Below are positions 1 through 11,564 of a stretch of DNA of 44,853 nucleotides, piece after piece; within the stretch, counting starts at the first letter, position 1; each line of letters begins with the position of its first letter. The position numbers and the translations under genes were made by a program. The notes under the pieces are model-generated. The model saw nothing but the letters and a program-made list of their open reading frames with translations. It was not told where the DNA came from and made no database searches. This stretch comes from Verrucomicrobium spinosum (lineage in GTDB: Bacteria > Verrucomicrobiota > Verrucomicrobiia > JADLBR01 > JAIBCM01), in the NCBI GenBank assembly GCA_020718645.1, contig DYRQ01000007.1, positions 1 to 44,853 on the forward strand. Direction: 5' to 3'.

Positions 1-15
1 TGCAAAATCTGGGTT
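1..15. repeat. Right end of a dispersed terminal-inverted-repeat element (partial)
   Basis: The first 15 bases (TGCAAAATCTGGGTT) are identical to the last 15 bases of the right terminal inverted repeat of the complete element at 11565-11744. Sequence outside the repeat diverges at once (CAAAT here, AAAAAG there), which marks a true element edge. The rest of this copy lies beyond the window start. A 15-bp match alone is modest evidence. Its position at the window edge, together with a matching left end at the other edge, raises confidence. Confidence 0.7.
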
Positions 16-223
16 CAAATATGAATCGCATGAGATTCATAATGGTTTTCAGGAGGGGGAGTTTTGTTATCCATCAGAGGACGGATTTGCCCTGCGGCGA
101 GCCTTCGGATTACACGGTGAGCAAGGATGGGAAACATCTCCCGTCATGCCTGCAAATTGTCTGCGCGTAGGGAGCAAGCAGACGGCGAAACGGGAGGTAA
201 ATCTGACTGCGGAGATTAGGTGG
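16..223. other. Intergenic stretch downstream of gatA
   Basis: No convincing gene. It holds an 8-bp perfect inverted repeat at 20-41 (TATGAATC, 6-nt loop, GATTCATA) just outside the repeat element end. There is no T-run after it in either direction, so I do not call it a terminator. The remaining 180 bp lies 3' of gatA and shows no RNA gene that I can recognise. Confidence 0.4.
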
Positions 224-1672
224 TCAGAGGACAGGGCGGCGGGTATGCCATTCGGTGGATTGCTCGTAGGCGTGGCTGGCACGAAGGAGCGTGGCTTCGT
301 CAAAAGCTTTGCCTATGAATTGTAGGCCGAGTGGGAGATCTGTGCTGTCGCGCTGCACGAAACCACAGGGGAGGGAGAGCCCGCAGAGTCCTGCCATGTT
401 GACCGCGATGGTGAAGACATCCGAGAGATACATCTGGATCGGGTCGCCCGTTTTTTCGCCGAGTTTGAAGGCTGGGGTAGGTGTGGTGGGAGTGGCGATG
501 ATGTCGCACTTTTTCCACGCCTCTTCGAAGTCTTTGCGGATCAGGGTGCGCACTTTTTGGGCGCGGAGGTAGTAGGCGTCATAGTAGCCGGAGCTGAGCA
601 CATAGGTGCCTAGGATGATACGGCGTTTCACCTCGTTGCCGAAGCCAAGTGCGCGAGTGCGGCTGTAAACATCGAGGACATCTTTGCCATCGGGCACGCG
701 GGCACCGTAGCGGACGCCGTCGAAGCGGGCGAGGTTGGCGGATGCCTCAGCGGGGGCAATGATGTAGTAGGAGGAGAGTGCGTAGTTGGTGTGAGGGAGG
801 GAGATGTCCACCAGTTCTGCACCGAGCTTGGCGAGTTGGTCCAGTGCTTGGCGGGTGGTTTGTTCGACATCTTTGTCCATGCCTTCGATAAAATACTCTT
901 TGGGCACGCCGATGCGGAGTCCTTTGACACCCTGTTCCAGCGAGGCTGTGTAATCGGGCACGGGCTGGTCGAGCGAGGTGCAATCGCGGGGGTCACGACC
1001 AGAGATGGCGCCGAGTAAGGTGGCGGCGTCACGGACAGTTTTTGTAAAGGGACCGATCTGGTCGAGAGAGGATGCAAAGGCGACGAGGCCGTAGCGTGAG
1101 ACGCGTCCGTAGGTGGGTTTGAGACCAACGCAGCCACAGAGAGCGGCGGGCTGTCGGATGGAGCCGCCGGTGTCACTGCCGAGCGAGGCAATGGCTTCGT
1201 GTGCAGCTACGCAAGCGGCGCTGCCGCCGCTGCTGCCACCGGGGATACGGGAGGTGTCCCATGGATTGCGGGTGGGGCCGTCGGCGGAATTTTCGGTGGA
1301 GGATCCCATGGCGAACTCGTCCATGTTGCACCTGCCGACGGGCACGGCACCGAGCGAGCGGAGGCGTTCGATGACACCTGCGTCATAAACTGCGGTGTGC
1401 CCTTTCAGGATTTTCGAAGAGCAGGTGCAGGGCTGGCCTTTGACCGCGATGACATCTTTGATGGCGATGGGCACGCCACCGAGGGGAAGGGAGGCATCTG
1501 CGGTGGCCGCCTCGCGCAGGGCAGTGTCCCAATCGAGGTGGTTGAAGGCAGAGACCGAGGGCTCGACTTGGGTGCAGCGGGCGCGCAGGGCTTCAATGAC
1601 TTCGGTGGGGGTGATGTCGCGGGCGGCAAGCTTGGCGCGCAGCGAGGTGATATTTTCAAAGGCAGGGTTCAT
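224..1672 (-). CDS. gatA: Aspartyl/glutamyl-tRNA(Asn/Gln) amidotransferase subunit A
   Basis: Amidase-signature subunit of GatCAB. It hydrolyses glutamine and passes ammonia to GatB to convert mischarged Glu-tRNA(Gln) or Asp-tRNA(Asn) into the amidated form. Full length at 482 residues. The amidase triad is visible: Lys72 in AIKDV, cis-Ser147 in PGGSSGGSAA and nucleophile Ser171 in DTGGSIRQPA. The 75- and 24-residue spacings are those of characterised GatA proteins. The ATG overlaps the gatC stop by 4 bp (ATGA), so the two are translationally coupled. gatB is not in the window, which is common because gatB is often unlinked. The gene is the last of the mtnA-apt-guaA-gatC-gatA minus-strand block. 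Confidence 0.97.
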   Translation of the reverse strand: MNPAFENITSLRAKLAARDITPTEVIEALRARCTQVEPSVSAFNHLDWDTALREAATADASLPLGGVPIAIKDVIAVKGQPCTCSSKILKGHTAVYDAGVIERLRSLGAVPVGRCNMDEFAMGSSTENSADGPTRNPWDTSRIPGGSSGGSAACVAAHEAIASLGSDTGGSIRQPAALCGCVGLKPTYGRVSRYGLVAFASSLDQIGPFTKTVRDAATLLGAISGRDPRDCTSLDQPVPDYTASLEQGVKGLRIGVPKEYFIEGMDKDVEQTTRQALDQLAKLGAELVDISLPHTNYALSSYYIIAPAEASANLARFDGVRYGARVPDGKDVLDVYSRTRALGFGNEVKRRIILGTYVLSSGYYDAYYLRAQKVRTLIRKDFEEAWKKCDIIATPTTPTPAFKLGEKTGDPIQMYLSDVFTIAVNMAGLCGLSLPCGFVQRDSTDLPLGLQFIGKAFDEATLLRASHAYEQSTEWHTRRPVL

Positions 1673-1956
1673 TCGACAATCTTCGGCATGAGGATGAGGT
1701 CGTTGGCTTTCTTGGGGGCGTTGGAAAGCGCGTCTTCCACGGGGAGGGAAGGTTTAATCTCGTCTTTTCTTAAGACATTGAAAACGGGGGAGGCATGGGC
1801 AGTGGGTTCGATACCATCGAGGTTCAAAGATGCGATGGCATCCATGTGTTCCAGGACGCTGCCGAGCTGGTTCTGGTAGGTTTCAATCTCCTGTGCAGAG
1901 AGATCGATGCGCGCCAGTTTGGCGACATATTCGACATTCATGGTGGTCTGGCTCAT
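1669..1956 (-). CDS. gatC: Aspartyl/glutamyl-tRNA amidotransferase subunit C
   Basis: Small subunit that wraps around GatA and stabilises the GatA-GatB complex. The 95 residues are a normal length. The family pattern is clear: VEYVAKLARIDLSAQEIE near the N-terminus, a helix with QLGSVLEHMDAIASLNLDGIEPT, then DALSNAPKK and a C-terminal PKIVE. The start at 1956 gives MSQTTMNVEYV. The Met at residue 6 is a possible alternative because neither start has a good Shine-Dalgarno. It lies 50 bp downstream of guaA and overlaps gatA by 4 bp, so it is read as the pair partner of gatA. Confidence 0.95.
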   Translation of the reverse strand: MSQTTMNVEYVAKLARIDLSAQEIETYQNQLGSVLEHMDAIASLNLDGIEPTAHASPVFNVLRKDEIKPSLPVEDALSNAPKKANDLILMPKIVE

Positions 1957-2006
1957 AAAAGTGTTTTAGTCGGAGAGGAGTTGGGGATGCAAGACCGCGG
2001 TTGGGG

Positions 2007-3542
2007 TCACTCCCACTCGATGGTGCCTGGGGGTTTGGAGGTGATGTCGTAAACGCAGCGGTTCACGCCTTTGACCTCGTTGATGATTCGGTTGGAAATG
2101 GTGGCTAGCAGGTCGGGTGGCATGCGAACCCAGTCGGCGGTCATGCCATCTTGGCTTTCCACGATACGCACAGCCACGGTCGAGTCGTAGGTGCGTTCGT
2201 CGCCCATGACGCCCACGCTCTTGACGGGGAGCAGCACGGCGAAGGATTGCCAGACTTTGTAATACCAGCCTGCTTTTTTCATCTCGTCGAGGACGACCCA
2301 ATCGGCCTCGCGGAGGATGGCGAGTTTTTCTTTGGTGATCTCGCCGAGGCAGCGGACGGCAAGACCTGGTCCTGGGAAGGGTTGACGCCAGACTATTTCT
2401 TTTGAGAGCCCGAGTTCTTCGCCGACTTTACGAACCTCGTCTTTGAAGAGTTGGCGTAGCGGCTCGACGAGCTGGAACTTCATCTCGGAAGGTAGGCCGC
2501 CGACATTGTGGTGGCTCTTGATCAGGGCTGCGGGGTTGTCGCCGATGGCAACGCTTTCGATGACATCGGGGTAGAGGGTGCCTTGGGCCAGATATTTGAC
2601 TTTGCCCACGCCCTTTTTAGCAGATTCAAAGACGCGCACGAATTCGGTCCCGATGATTTTCCGTTTGCGCTCGGGATCGGTCACACCTTGGAGGAGCCGG
2701 AGAAAACTGGCCGAAGCGTTGACCGTCTTGAGCTGGATTTTCATGTGTTTGCCGAAGAGATCCTGCACGGCCTGGGCCTCGTTTTTGCGCAGGAGTCCGT
2801 TATCTACGAAGATGCAGGTGAGCTGGTCACCGATGGCTTCGTGGAGCAGGGCGGCAGCTACACTCGAATCCACCCCGCCGCTCAACCCGAGGATGACGCG
2901 GTCTTTGCCGACTTGTTCCCGGATGGAGGTGACCGTGTTTTGGATGAACGAGCGCATGGTCCAGGTGCGGGGGCAACCACAGATTTTTTTCAGAAAATTC
3001 TCGAGGATTTTTTTGCCCTTCGGCGTGTGCGCTACCTCGGGGTGAAACTGCATGCCGTAGAAATGGCGTGCGGTATCTTGGACGATGGCGTAGGGGGAAT
3101 TTTCCGAGATAGCGACGACGGAGAAACCTTTGGGGAGTTTGGTGAGTTTGTCGCCGTGGCTGTTCCAAATCTGGATTTCCTTGGGTAACCCATCGAGCAG
3201 GGGGCTGGAAACTTTGGCGGTGAGAGTGCCGCGTCCGTATTCGCGGCGGTCACCCTTGGCCACAGTCCCGCCGAGGTGGTAGGCCAAGAGCTGGAGCCCG
3301 TAGCAGATGCCGAGGATGGGGAGACCCAACTCGAAGATGGCCTTGTCCGGCTGAGGGGCGCCTTTGGCGTAAACGCTGGAGGGGCCGCCCGAGAGGATGA
3401 TGCCCTTGGCTCCCGAGGCGCGGATGGTGGATGCCGGGGTTTTGTAGTGGAAAATTTCCGAGTAAACCCCGCATTCGCGGATGCGCCGTGCGATCACTTG
3501 GGTGTATTGCGATCCAAAATCTAAAATGGCGATGTGGTTCAT
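2007..3542 (-). CDS. guaA: GMP synthase (glutamine-hydrolysing)
   Basis: Converts XMP to GMP using ATP and glutamine in the cytoplasm. The N-terminal class I glutamine amidotransferase has Cys80 in GICYGLQ and His167/Glu169 in QFHPEV. The ATP-pyrophosphatase domain has the PP-loop LSGGVDSS at about 220-227. The C-terminal dimerisation domain ends in [14 protein letters not shown], the usual terminus that contacts XMP. Its 511 residues are family length. It sits between apt and gatC, so the block combines guanine synthesis with adenine salvage. I saw no purine riboswitch pattern in the 94 bp between apt and guaA; a 7-bp inverted repeat (AGCTGAA/TTCAGCT) flanks that gap. Confidence 0.98.
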   Translation of the reverse strand: MNHIAILDFGSQYTQVIARRIRECGVYSEIFHYKTPASTIRASGAKGIILSGGPSSVYAKGAPQPDKAIFELGLPILGICYGLQLLAYHLGGTVAKGDRREYGRGTLTAKVSSPLLDGLPKEIQIWNSHGDKLTKLPKGFSVVAISENSPYAIVQDTARHFYGMQFHPEVAHTPKGKKILENFLKKICGCPRTWTMRSFIQNTVTSIREQVGKDRVILGLSGGVDSSVAAALLHEAIGDQLTCIFVDNGLLRKNEAQAVQDLFGKHMKIQLKTVNASASFLRLLQGVTDPERKRKIIGTEFVRVFESAKKGVGKVKYLAQGTLYPDVIESVAIGDNPAALIKSHHNVGGLPSEMKFQLVEPLRQLFKDEVRKVGEELGLSKEIVWRQPFPGPGLAVRCLGEITKEKLAILREADWVVLDEMKKAGWYYKVWQSFAVLLPVKSVGVMGDERTYDSTVAVRIVESQDGMTADWVRMPPDLLATISNRIINEVKGVNRCVYDITSKPPGTIEWE

Positions 3543-3636
3543 CGGTGTCTTTTAGCTGAAAAGCGGCGGCAGCACTAGGGAAAACGAACAAGGCGCCGCA
3601 GACAATAATTGTGGTAGATCGACTCCCAGTTCAGCT

Positions 3637-4164
3637 TCAGAGCTGGATGATCGAGTGGATGTTGTTGCCGGCGAGTTTGTCGCGACCTTTGAGGAACTCC
3701 AACTCGACTAGAAAGGTCATTTCCAAGAGGTCGCCGCCGAGTTCTTTGACAAGCTCAGAAGCTGCGGCTGCTGTGCCGCCGGTGGCGAGCAAGTCGTCAA
3801 TGACAACGACTTTCTGGCCGCGTTTGATGGCGTCTTTGTGGATGGAGATGGTGGCTGATCCGTATTCGAGTTCGTAGCTTTTGTCGAGTGTCTGCCAAGG
3901 GAGTTTCCCTTTTTTGCGGATGGGGATAAAAGCGATGCCTAGCTGGTTGGCGACCGCACCGCCGAAGATAAAGCCGCGCGCGTCTATACCTACGATAGCG
4001 TCGAGCCCTTTCTTCATATACCGCTCGAGCATCAGATTGATGACCAAGCGGAAGAGCTGCCCATTCTGGAGAATGGGTGTGATGTCAATAAATTGGATTC
4101 CGGGCTTGGGGAAGTCGGGCACTGTCCGCAGTGCGTCCGCAAGCCGTTGTATGGCGCTGTTCAT
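3637..4164 (-). CDS. apt: Adenine phosphoribosyltransferase
   Basis: Salvages adenine to AMP with PRPP. Type I phosphoribosyltransferase fold: the PRPP-binding loop VVVIDDLLATGGTA is near residue 120, with IDARGFIFGG upstream and the N-terminal hood FPKPGIQFIDITP. The frame is open to a TTG at 4173, but ATG at 4164 (MNSAIQRL, 175 residues) matches family length and is preferred. Neither start has a well-spaced Shine-Dalgarno. The upstream neighbour encodes MtnA. Adenine is released when methylthioadenosine is recycled, so the pair fits joint recovery of both halves of that molecule. Confidence 0.96.
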   Translation of the reverse strand: MNSAIQRLADALRTVPDFPKPGIQFIDITPILQNGQLFRLVINLMLERYMKKGLDAIVGIDARGFIFGGAVANQLGIAFIPIRKKGKLPWQTLDKSYELEYGSATISIHKDAIKRGQKVVVIDDLLATGGTAAAASELVKELGGDLLEMTFLVELEFLKGRDKLAGNNIHSIIQL

Positions 4165-4251
4165 ACCTTTCAAAACAGGGATAGCCCTAGACCATTATTT
4201 GATCGTTGCCAATAGAAAACCGTCTGAGAGATGCAGGAAGTTGGTGCGGGG

Positions 4252-5382
4252 CTATTCCGTCCGGTGCTCAGGATAGAGCTGTAGCAGACCTTCTTCGCTC
4301 GCCGGGGAGATGCCCCGCTCGGTGATGAGACCGGTGACCAAACGGGCGGGGGTGACATCAAAGCCATGGTTGATAGCAGGAGAATTTTCTGGAACGACCC
4401 GCACGGTGGTGACGCGGTGTCCGTCCCAGCCTTCGACATGGGTAATCTCGGTGGCATCGCGCTCTTCGACGGGGATTTCTTGGACTCCATCGCGCATGGT
4501 CCAATCGAGGGTGGACGAGGGGAGTGCCACATAGAACGGGACGCCATTATCGCGGGCGGCAAGGGCTTTGAGGTAGGTTCCGATTTTGTTGGCGACATCG
4601 CCGCAGCGGGTGGTGCGATCACTGCCGACGATCACCATGTCCACGAGGCCGTGCTGCATGAGGTGGCCGCCCGAGTTGTCGGGGATGATAGCGTGGGGCA
4701 CGCCGTGCTGCCCGAGTTCCCATGCGGTCAGGCGGGCGCCTTGGCTCCGTGGGCGTGTTTCATCTACCCAGATATGGAGGGGTATGCCTTGTTCGAAAGC
4801 CGTGTAGATAGGTGCCGTGGCTGAACCGTAGTCCACAAAGGCGAGCCAACCCGCGTTGCAGTGGGTGAGGATGCGCACGGGTTCCCCTGGCGCTTTGCGA
4901 GCAGCGATGTCACGGATCAGGGCTAAACCGTGCTGTCCGATGGCGCGGCAGCAGGCGACATCCTCGTCGGCTATTTCGGTGGCAATGGTGAGGGCGGTGC
5001 TGATTTTTTGGGCAGGGTCGGGTTGATCTGCGAGTGCGCGGAGCTGGCGATGCACTGCCCACGCCAAATTGACAGCGGTGGGTCGGGTTGCCACGAGTTT
5101 TTGAGCTGAGCGGTCGAGGTGTGCGTCAGGGGTGGCATCGTGCGAGGCCTCGATGGCGGCCAGATACATGCCGTAGCCAGCAACGGCACCGATACAGCCA
5201 GCACCACGGATGTGCATGTCTTTGATAGCAGTGGCGACTTGATCCACGGTGCTCAGGTCTTCTATGACCCACGCAAAGGGAAGATGCCGTTGATCTATGA
5301 CTTGGATGATGCTGGGTTGGCTGGGGTGGAGCCACACCGTGCGAGAAGGTTTACCGTGAACGATCATGTCATGCTCTAGCAT
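4252..5382 (-). CDS. mtnA: S-methyl-5-thioribose-1-phosphate isomerase (eIF2B-alpha-like)
   Basis: Isomerises 5-methylthioribose-1-phosphate to the ribulose form in methionine salvage. Family signatures: MHIRGAGCIGAVAGYG near residue 56, the catalytic Cys175 in LTHCNAG, and catalytic Asp255 in VIVGSDRTTRCGDVANKIGTY. A C-terminal GFDVTPARLVTGLITERG is also typical. The 376 residues are slightly long. A ribose-1,5-bisphosphate isomerase relative is the main alternative; the adjacent apt and the full Cys/Asp pair favour MtnA. It is first in the minus-strand block. The 106 bp to the divergent gene at 5489 must hold both promoters, but I could not assign clear -35/-10 boxes. Confidence 0.9.
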   Translation of the reverse strand: MLEHDMIVHGKPSRTVWLHPSQPSIIQVIDQRHLPFAWVIEDLSTVDQVATAIKDMHIRGAGCIGAVAGYGMYLAAIEASHDATPDAHLDRSAQKLVATRPTAVNLAWAVHRQLRALADQPDPAQKISTALTIATEIADEDVACCRAIGQHGLALIRDIAARKAPGEPVRILTHCNAGWLAFVDYGSATAPIYTAFEQGIPLHIWVDETRPRSQGARLTAWELGQHGVPHAIIPDNSGGHLMQHGLVDMVIVGSDRTTRCGDVANKIGTYLKALAARDNGVPFYVALPSSTLDWTMRDGVQEIPVEERDATEITHVEGWDGHRVTTVRVVPENSPAINHGFDVTPARLVTGLITERGISPASEEGLLQLYPEHRTE

Positions 5383-5488
5383 TATGGTGGCAAAAGGGCA
5401 AATGTGCTATGCTGCTAATTGTTGAGTAGTCAGTATAGGGCTTGAGCTTGTGGGCGAAGCTGGCATGTAGGTCTTTCCATTTTTACTG

Positions 5489-7054
5489 ATGAAAACGAGC
5501 GGATCAAACTACGACTCACGGGGCGTGCTCCTGTGCGCTCTGCTATTGGGTCTATTCTCCGTGGAGTTGGGGCGGATGTCACTCTTGGCGGAGCTGCCTG
5601 CAACACCCTTAGCAGAGCTGACGCTGGAGCAGGCTTTGGCCGATCGTGCCTTCTGGCCGCAGGAGGTGACTCTCTCGAAGGATCTGACTCTCTCCATTGA
5701 GATCAATGGCAAGGGGTCTGGCACGACAAAAGCACGGCAGGGTGACACGCTGCAACTGGCAGACATCCAGAGCGGGATGCTGATAGTGAAAAACAAGCTG
5801 GGGCAAGGGCGCGTGTCTGTTGCCGACACCGATTTTTTCGAGCGCGCCCGAGAGCAAGCCGAAAAAAATAGGGTGGCTGTTGCCGAGAAGTTGCGGGATG
5901 ATATGGTGGCACGCGCAGCAGGGCTCCCGCTCCCGCATCGTCTCAGCCCTCAGGAATACCGCCACGCCATGCCATCTTCTGGGGAGGAGACTGCGGCTCC
6001 CTTATCAGGCTCGGAAGGAACTCGTATGGAGCCAGCGAGTGATGCCTCTGTCGCTGCGGTGGGGCAAACCCGTCAGGAGCGCGAGCCTAGAGGTATCAAC
6101 GCCAAGCTGCCGGGGGTGGAGGCTACGCAGTCGGAAGTAGAAGATTACTTGCTCAAAGTTTTTTTCGCGAGCAGAGACAAGCTCGCCTCAGGTCAGAGTA
6201 GCCGTGAGGATCTTGCTGCTGAGATTGCCGCGATCGCCCGCCTGAGGCCGGAACAAATCCCCATGTTGCTTCTTGCTTATCAAAAGTATGTGCATCCCCA
6301 AAACTCTCTGAGAGAGGATAGTGTCGGGCGTTTTGCTCGAGATCAAATGCCGCCTGTGGTCCGGTATGCTGCACAGGCTGTGCTGCGACCTGCTATCGGA
6401 GATTTGTTATCCGCCCATTTCTCATATTTTGAGCAGCAGATGATCGGGGAGTGGTCCGGTGCTGAGAACGAGGGGGAGAAACTGACAGAATTTTTTGATG
6501 CCCAGCGTTTATCTCCCGAGCAACGACAAAAAGTGGAGAGTGCCTTGGTGGGCAAGCTCAAACCTGGCATGACACCTTCCACGCCGCTCTTGCTTTTGGT
6601 GTCTTCGGGTTCGCCAGCGCTGTTGGCTAAAGTCCAAGAACTATTGATGGCTCCGCGAACCCTGTCCCCCACGATATCCCGCGCTGTGAGCAGGGCGTGC
6701 AACGGGGCATCACAACCTTTTTGTGAGATGGCATTGCAAGTGTGGAAATCCAACCAAGCTCGCGGTGGAGCTTGTGATTCCCTCGATGCTGCCGCTGCCA
6801 AGTGCGGGAGCAAAGAGGCGCTCAGCAAGCTGGTGAGCAAACTAACTGGTGAGAAAGTTGGGGCAGACACGATAATCGAATTAGATGGCGGCAAATACAC
6901 TGCCACCTATGTAGTGCGATGGCTCGCTACTGAACTAGCACAGCAAGTAGTGGTGCCGCAGTCGGTGCCTGAACTCAAGCCGTGGTGGAAAACGAAGGGG
7001 CAGCATCTCGTCTGGTTCCCTGAAAAACGCCGGTGGCAGCAGGCTGGAGAATAA
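5489..7054 (+). CDS. Exported protein of unknown function upstream of dnaG
   Basis: I do not recognise this 521-residue protein. The N-terminus looks like a signal peptide or membrane anchor (hydrophobic GVLLCALLLGLFSVEL after a short polar stretch). Residues about 40-120 form a beta-rich module (TLSKDLTLSIEING, then DTLQLADIQSGMLIVKN) of the small SH3-like kind often seen after verrucomicrobial signal peptides. A polar Ala/Glu/Arg linker follows, then a mainly helical region to the C-terminus. No catalytic motif is evident. The TAA stop is 4 bp before the dnaG GTG, with the dnaG ribosome site inside its last codons, so the two are almost certainly co-transcribed. Coding bias is normal for the window. 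Confidence 0.8.
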   Translation: MKTSGSNYDSRGVLLCALLLGLFSVELGRMSLLAELPATPLAELTLEQALADRAFWPQEVTLSKDLTLSIEINGKGSGTTKARQGDTLQLADIQSGMLIVKNKLGQGRVSVADTDFFERAREQAEKNRVAVAEKLRDDMVARAAGLPLPHRLSPQEYRHAMPSSGEETAAPLSGSEGTRMEPASDASVAAVGQTRQEREPRGINAKLPGVEATQSEVEDYLLKVFFASRDKLASGQSSREDLAAEIAAIARLRPEQIPMLLLAYQKYVHPQNSLREDSVGRFARDQMPPVVRYAAQAVLRPAIGDLLSAHFSYFEQQMIGEWSGAENEGEKLTEFFDAQRLSPEQRQKVESALVGKLKPGMTPSTPLLLLVSSGSPALLAKVQELLMAPRTLSPTISRAVSRACNGASQPFCEMALQVWKSNQARGGACDSLDAAAAKCGSKEALSKLVSKLTGEKVGADTIIELDGGKYTATYVVRWLATELAQQVVVPQSVPELKPWWKTKGQHLVWFPEKRRWQQAGE

Positions 7055-7058
7055 TCCT

Positions 7059-8909
7059 GTGTGGGATCCGCAGACCATAGACAAAGTCAAATCGGCCAAT
7101 GACATCGTAGAAGTGATCCGCGACTATCTCACCTTGCGTCCGTCGGGTGCTAATTTCAAGGCGCTCTCGCCTTTCAAAAACGAGAAGACCCCATCGTTCG
7201 TCGTCACGCCTTCGAAGCAGATATGGTATTGTTTCAGCACCAGCCAAGGCGGGGATGTTCTCAAGTTCCTCATGCTGACTCAGAGTGTGGATTTCCCGAC
7301 TGCTGTCAGAATGCTGGCTCGTAGGGCGGGGATCGTCTTGCCAGAGCCCGATGCGGCCACAGGAGGCCAAGGTGCAGGGGATAGCAAAGAAGCCATCTTG
7401 AGACTCAACGAAAAAACCGCTTTCTGGTGGCATGAGTTGCTGCTGCACGATCCACGGGCTGCTCACGCCCGAGATTATGTGGCCAAGCGTGGATTGACCG
7501 AAGAGACTCTGAAAGCCTTTCATATCGGTTATGCGCCCGATTCCTGGGACGCCCATTTGACCTGGAGCCAGCAGCAAGGTTTCAGCGCGGAATTATCCGA
7601 GAAAGCTGGGCTCTCGGTGCCCAAGCAAAACGGGGGGCACTACGACCGTTTTAGGGACAGGCTCATGTTTCCTATTTTTTCAGAGGCTGGCACGGTAGTC
7701 GCCTTCAGTGGGCGCGCTTTGAAAGCCGATACGAAAGAAGCTAAATATGTCAATTCCCCGGAGACCCCAGTCTTCACCAAAGGGCGCGTCCTCTTCGGAC
7801 TTTATCATAATCGCAAGGAGTTGGTCGCTGCCAAGAGTGCCGTCGTATGTGAGGGCCAGGTGGATCTCATCACCTGCCACCAGCACGGGGTGAAAACAAT
7901 GGTGGCCTCACAGGGCACAGCCTTCACTCCTGATCATGCGAGAATTCTGAAACGACTGGTAGATGAAGTGGTCCTCTGTTTTGATTCCGACGAAGCTGGC
8001 CTGAGAGCCGCTGCCCGGAGTTATCCAGCGCTGGCGGCAGCGGGTTTGGCTGTGCGGGTGCTCTCGCTGCCAGATGGCGAGGGCGGTGCAAAACAGGATC
8101 CCGACTCCTTTGTGAGAAAGAGCGGTGGCGAGGCTTTTTTGAAGCTCGTTGCCGTCGCGCCAGACTTCTGGAAATGCCAGGCAGAACGCTTGGCAGTGCT
8201 GCACGACTGTAGCACCGCACGGGGTTCCATGGCCTACAAGCGAGCCTACTTCGAATTGCTAGCCGAATGTCATGATGCGACACAAGTCGAGGTAGCACTC
8301 ATGATGGCGTGCGCTAGGCTCGGAGTAGCTGTGGATTCCTTGAAGGAGGATTTCCGTGCTTTCCGGCGCCAAGCGCAACGCCGCACTCCTGCGCATCCGG
8401 GGGCTGAATCTGGGTATGTCGAGGCCCAACCCCCGCAGAAAAAGTCCTGTGACATACACCCTGTGGTAGGGCTCCTGCTCCGTCTTTGCCTAGACCACTT
8501 GGAGATCGTGCCAGAAGTGCAGAGATTTTTGCCGGAAAGCCATGTTTCTGGGATGTCGGGGGGCACGATTCTGACCCAACTTTTTCAGGCGCACAGCCAC
8601 GACAGTTTGGAAAGCCAACAATCGTTCTTGGAACACTTGGACGAAATAGATCAGGATGCTGTCTTACGGCTGTTTGCCAAAAACTCATTGCCGGTCACTC
8701 CTGATCCAACCGCCGCCGCTCAAGAGCCAGAAGCCGCTATGAAATCAGCTTTGCTCTGTGTCAGCAGGCTGGAAGCCATGCACCTGGAAAAAGAGGTGCG
8801 CAAGATCGAAGCCTCGATTGCCACGATGAAGACCCCAGACGCCATGCAAGCCTTGGGCGAACTCTCAAAAATGCGGCAAAAACTTGACAAAGCTAGAAAC
8901 ATCCTGTAG
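7059..8909 (+). CDS. dnaG: DNA primase DnaG with degenerate zinc-ribbon ligands
   Basis: Synthesises RNA primers at the replication fork. GTG start, with GGAG about 10 nt upstream in the end of the previous gene; 616 residues. The CHC2-type N-terminal domain is plain (residues 33-90, SPFKNEKTPSF and QGGDVLKFLM), but the expected Cys/His/Cys/Cys ligands read Ser37, Lys40, Cys58 and Thr61. The catalytic core and TOPRIM domain are intact: EGQVDLI near residue 264 and the acidic FDSDEAG near 308. A C-terminal helical, helicase-interacting part follows. The next gene is rpoD, giving the classical dnaG-rpoD order; rpsU is absent here. Confidence 0.96.
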   Translation: MWDPQTIDKVKSANDIVEVIRDYLTLRPSGANFKALSPFKNEKTPSFVVTPSKQIWYCFSTSQGGDVLKFLMLTQSVDFPTAVRMLARRAGIVLPEPDAATGGQGAGDSKEAILRLNEKTAFWWHELLLHDPRAAHARDYVAKRGLTEETLKAFHIGYAPDSWDAHLTWSQQQGFSAELSEKAGLSVPKQNGGHYDRFRDRLMFPIFSEAGTVVAFSGRALKADTKEAKYVNSPETPVFTKGRVLFGLYHNRKELVAAKSAVVCEGQVDLITCHQHGVKTMVASQGTAFTPDHARILKRLVDEVVLCFDSDEAGLRAAARSYPALAAAGLAVRVLSLPDGEGGAKQDPDSFVRKSGGEAFLKLVAVAPDFWKCQAERLAVLHDCSTARGSMAYKRAYFELLAECHDATQVEVALMMACARLGVAVDSLKEDFRAFRRQAQRRTPAHPGAESGYVEAQPPQKKSCDIHPVVGLLLRLCLDHLEIVPEVQRFLPESHVSGMSGGTILTQLFQAHSHDSLESQQSFLEHLDEIDQDAVLRLFAKNSLPVTPDPTAAAQEPEAAMKSALLCVSRLEAMHLEKEVRKIEASIATMKTPDAMQALGELSKMRQKLDKARNIL

Positions 8910-8966
8910 CATAACCCGTTCACGCAGTAAGTGTATTTTTTAGCTGTAGATTTGGCGTAAAGGATT

Positions 8967-11318
<2,352 letters not shown>

Positions 11319-11423
11319 TCTCTAGCCTCGGATAAAACCTGCAATCATCGCCAGAGACGATCTCAGACAACCGTCTCGTGGTGCGCCCCTATTTGTGCGG
11401 CGTCCACGGAGATGGTATATCAA
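11319..11423. other. Intergenic segment after rpoD
   Basis: No gene. It contains a weak inverted repeat at 11354-11359/11372-11377 (GAGACG and CGTCTC, 12-nt loop) without a following T-run. I therefore cannot assign a rho-independent terminator to rpoD. A 10-bp block CCTATTTGTG near 11387 is matched 9/10 by an inverted copy near 11860. The arms are not evenly spaced with the main repeat, so that may be chance. Confidence 0.35.
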
Positions 11424-11521
11424 CCTAAATTCCGCAGTTGGAGGCCATTTTCCAACTGCGGTGTAGTTCAGCTTTGTTTTTGCATCTCACTATTTCACAG
11501 TAAATTGTATTTCCCGTAGAC

Positions 11522-11546
11522 ATCTAAAAACAGGGTGTTTTTAGAT
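11522..11546. repeat. Perfect 11-bp hairpin, terminator-like without clear T-tail
   Basis: ATCTAAAAACA (11522-11532), loop GGG, TGTTTTTAGAT (11536-11546). The stem is perfect but AT-rich. Its right arm (GGGTGTTTTTAG, 11533-11544) can instead pair over 12 bp with CTAAAAACACCC at 11610-11621 inside the 180-bp element. The two folds are mutually exclusive. It may help end rpoD transcription, but it lies about 200 bp past the stop codon and has no U-run after the stem. Confidence 0.5.
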
Positions 11547-11564
11547 CGAGTGTCCATTCACTTA

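Noticed and set aside
1-75. GGGTTCAAAT near the window start resembles a tRNA T-loop
   Set aside because: No acceptor or anticodon stems can be built around it; the first 15 bases are explained as the end of the dispersed repeat.
1199-1879. 226-codon plus-strand frame across gatA/gatC
   Set aside because: It crosses two well-supported genes on the other strand and gives a Gly/Asp/Ala-rich, non-domain protein: an antisense shadow.
3543-3636. Possible purine riboswitch upstream of guaA
   Set aside because: The gap has a small inverted repeat but none of the conserved loop sequences of purine or PRPP/guanine riboswitches.
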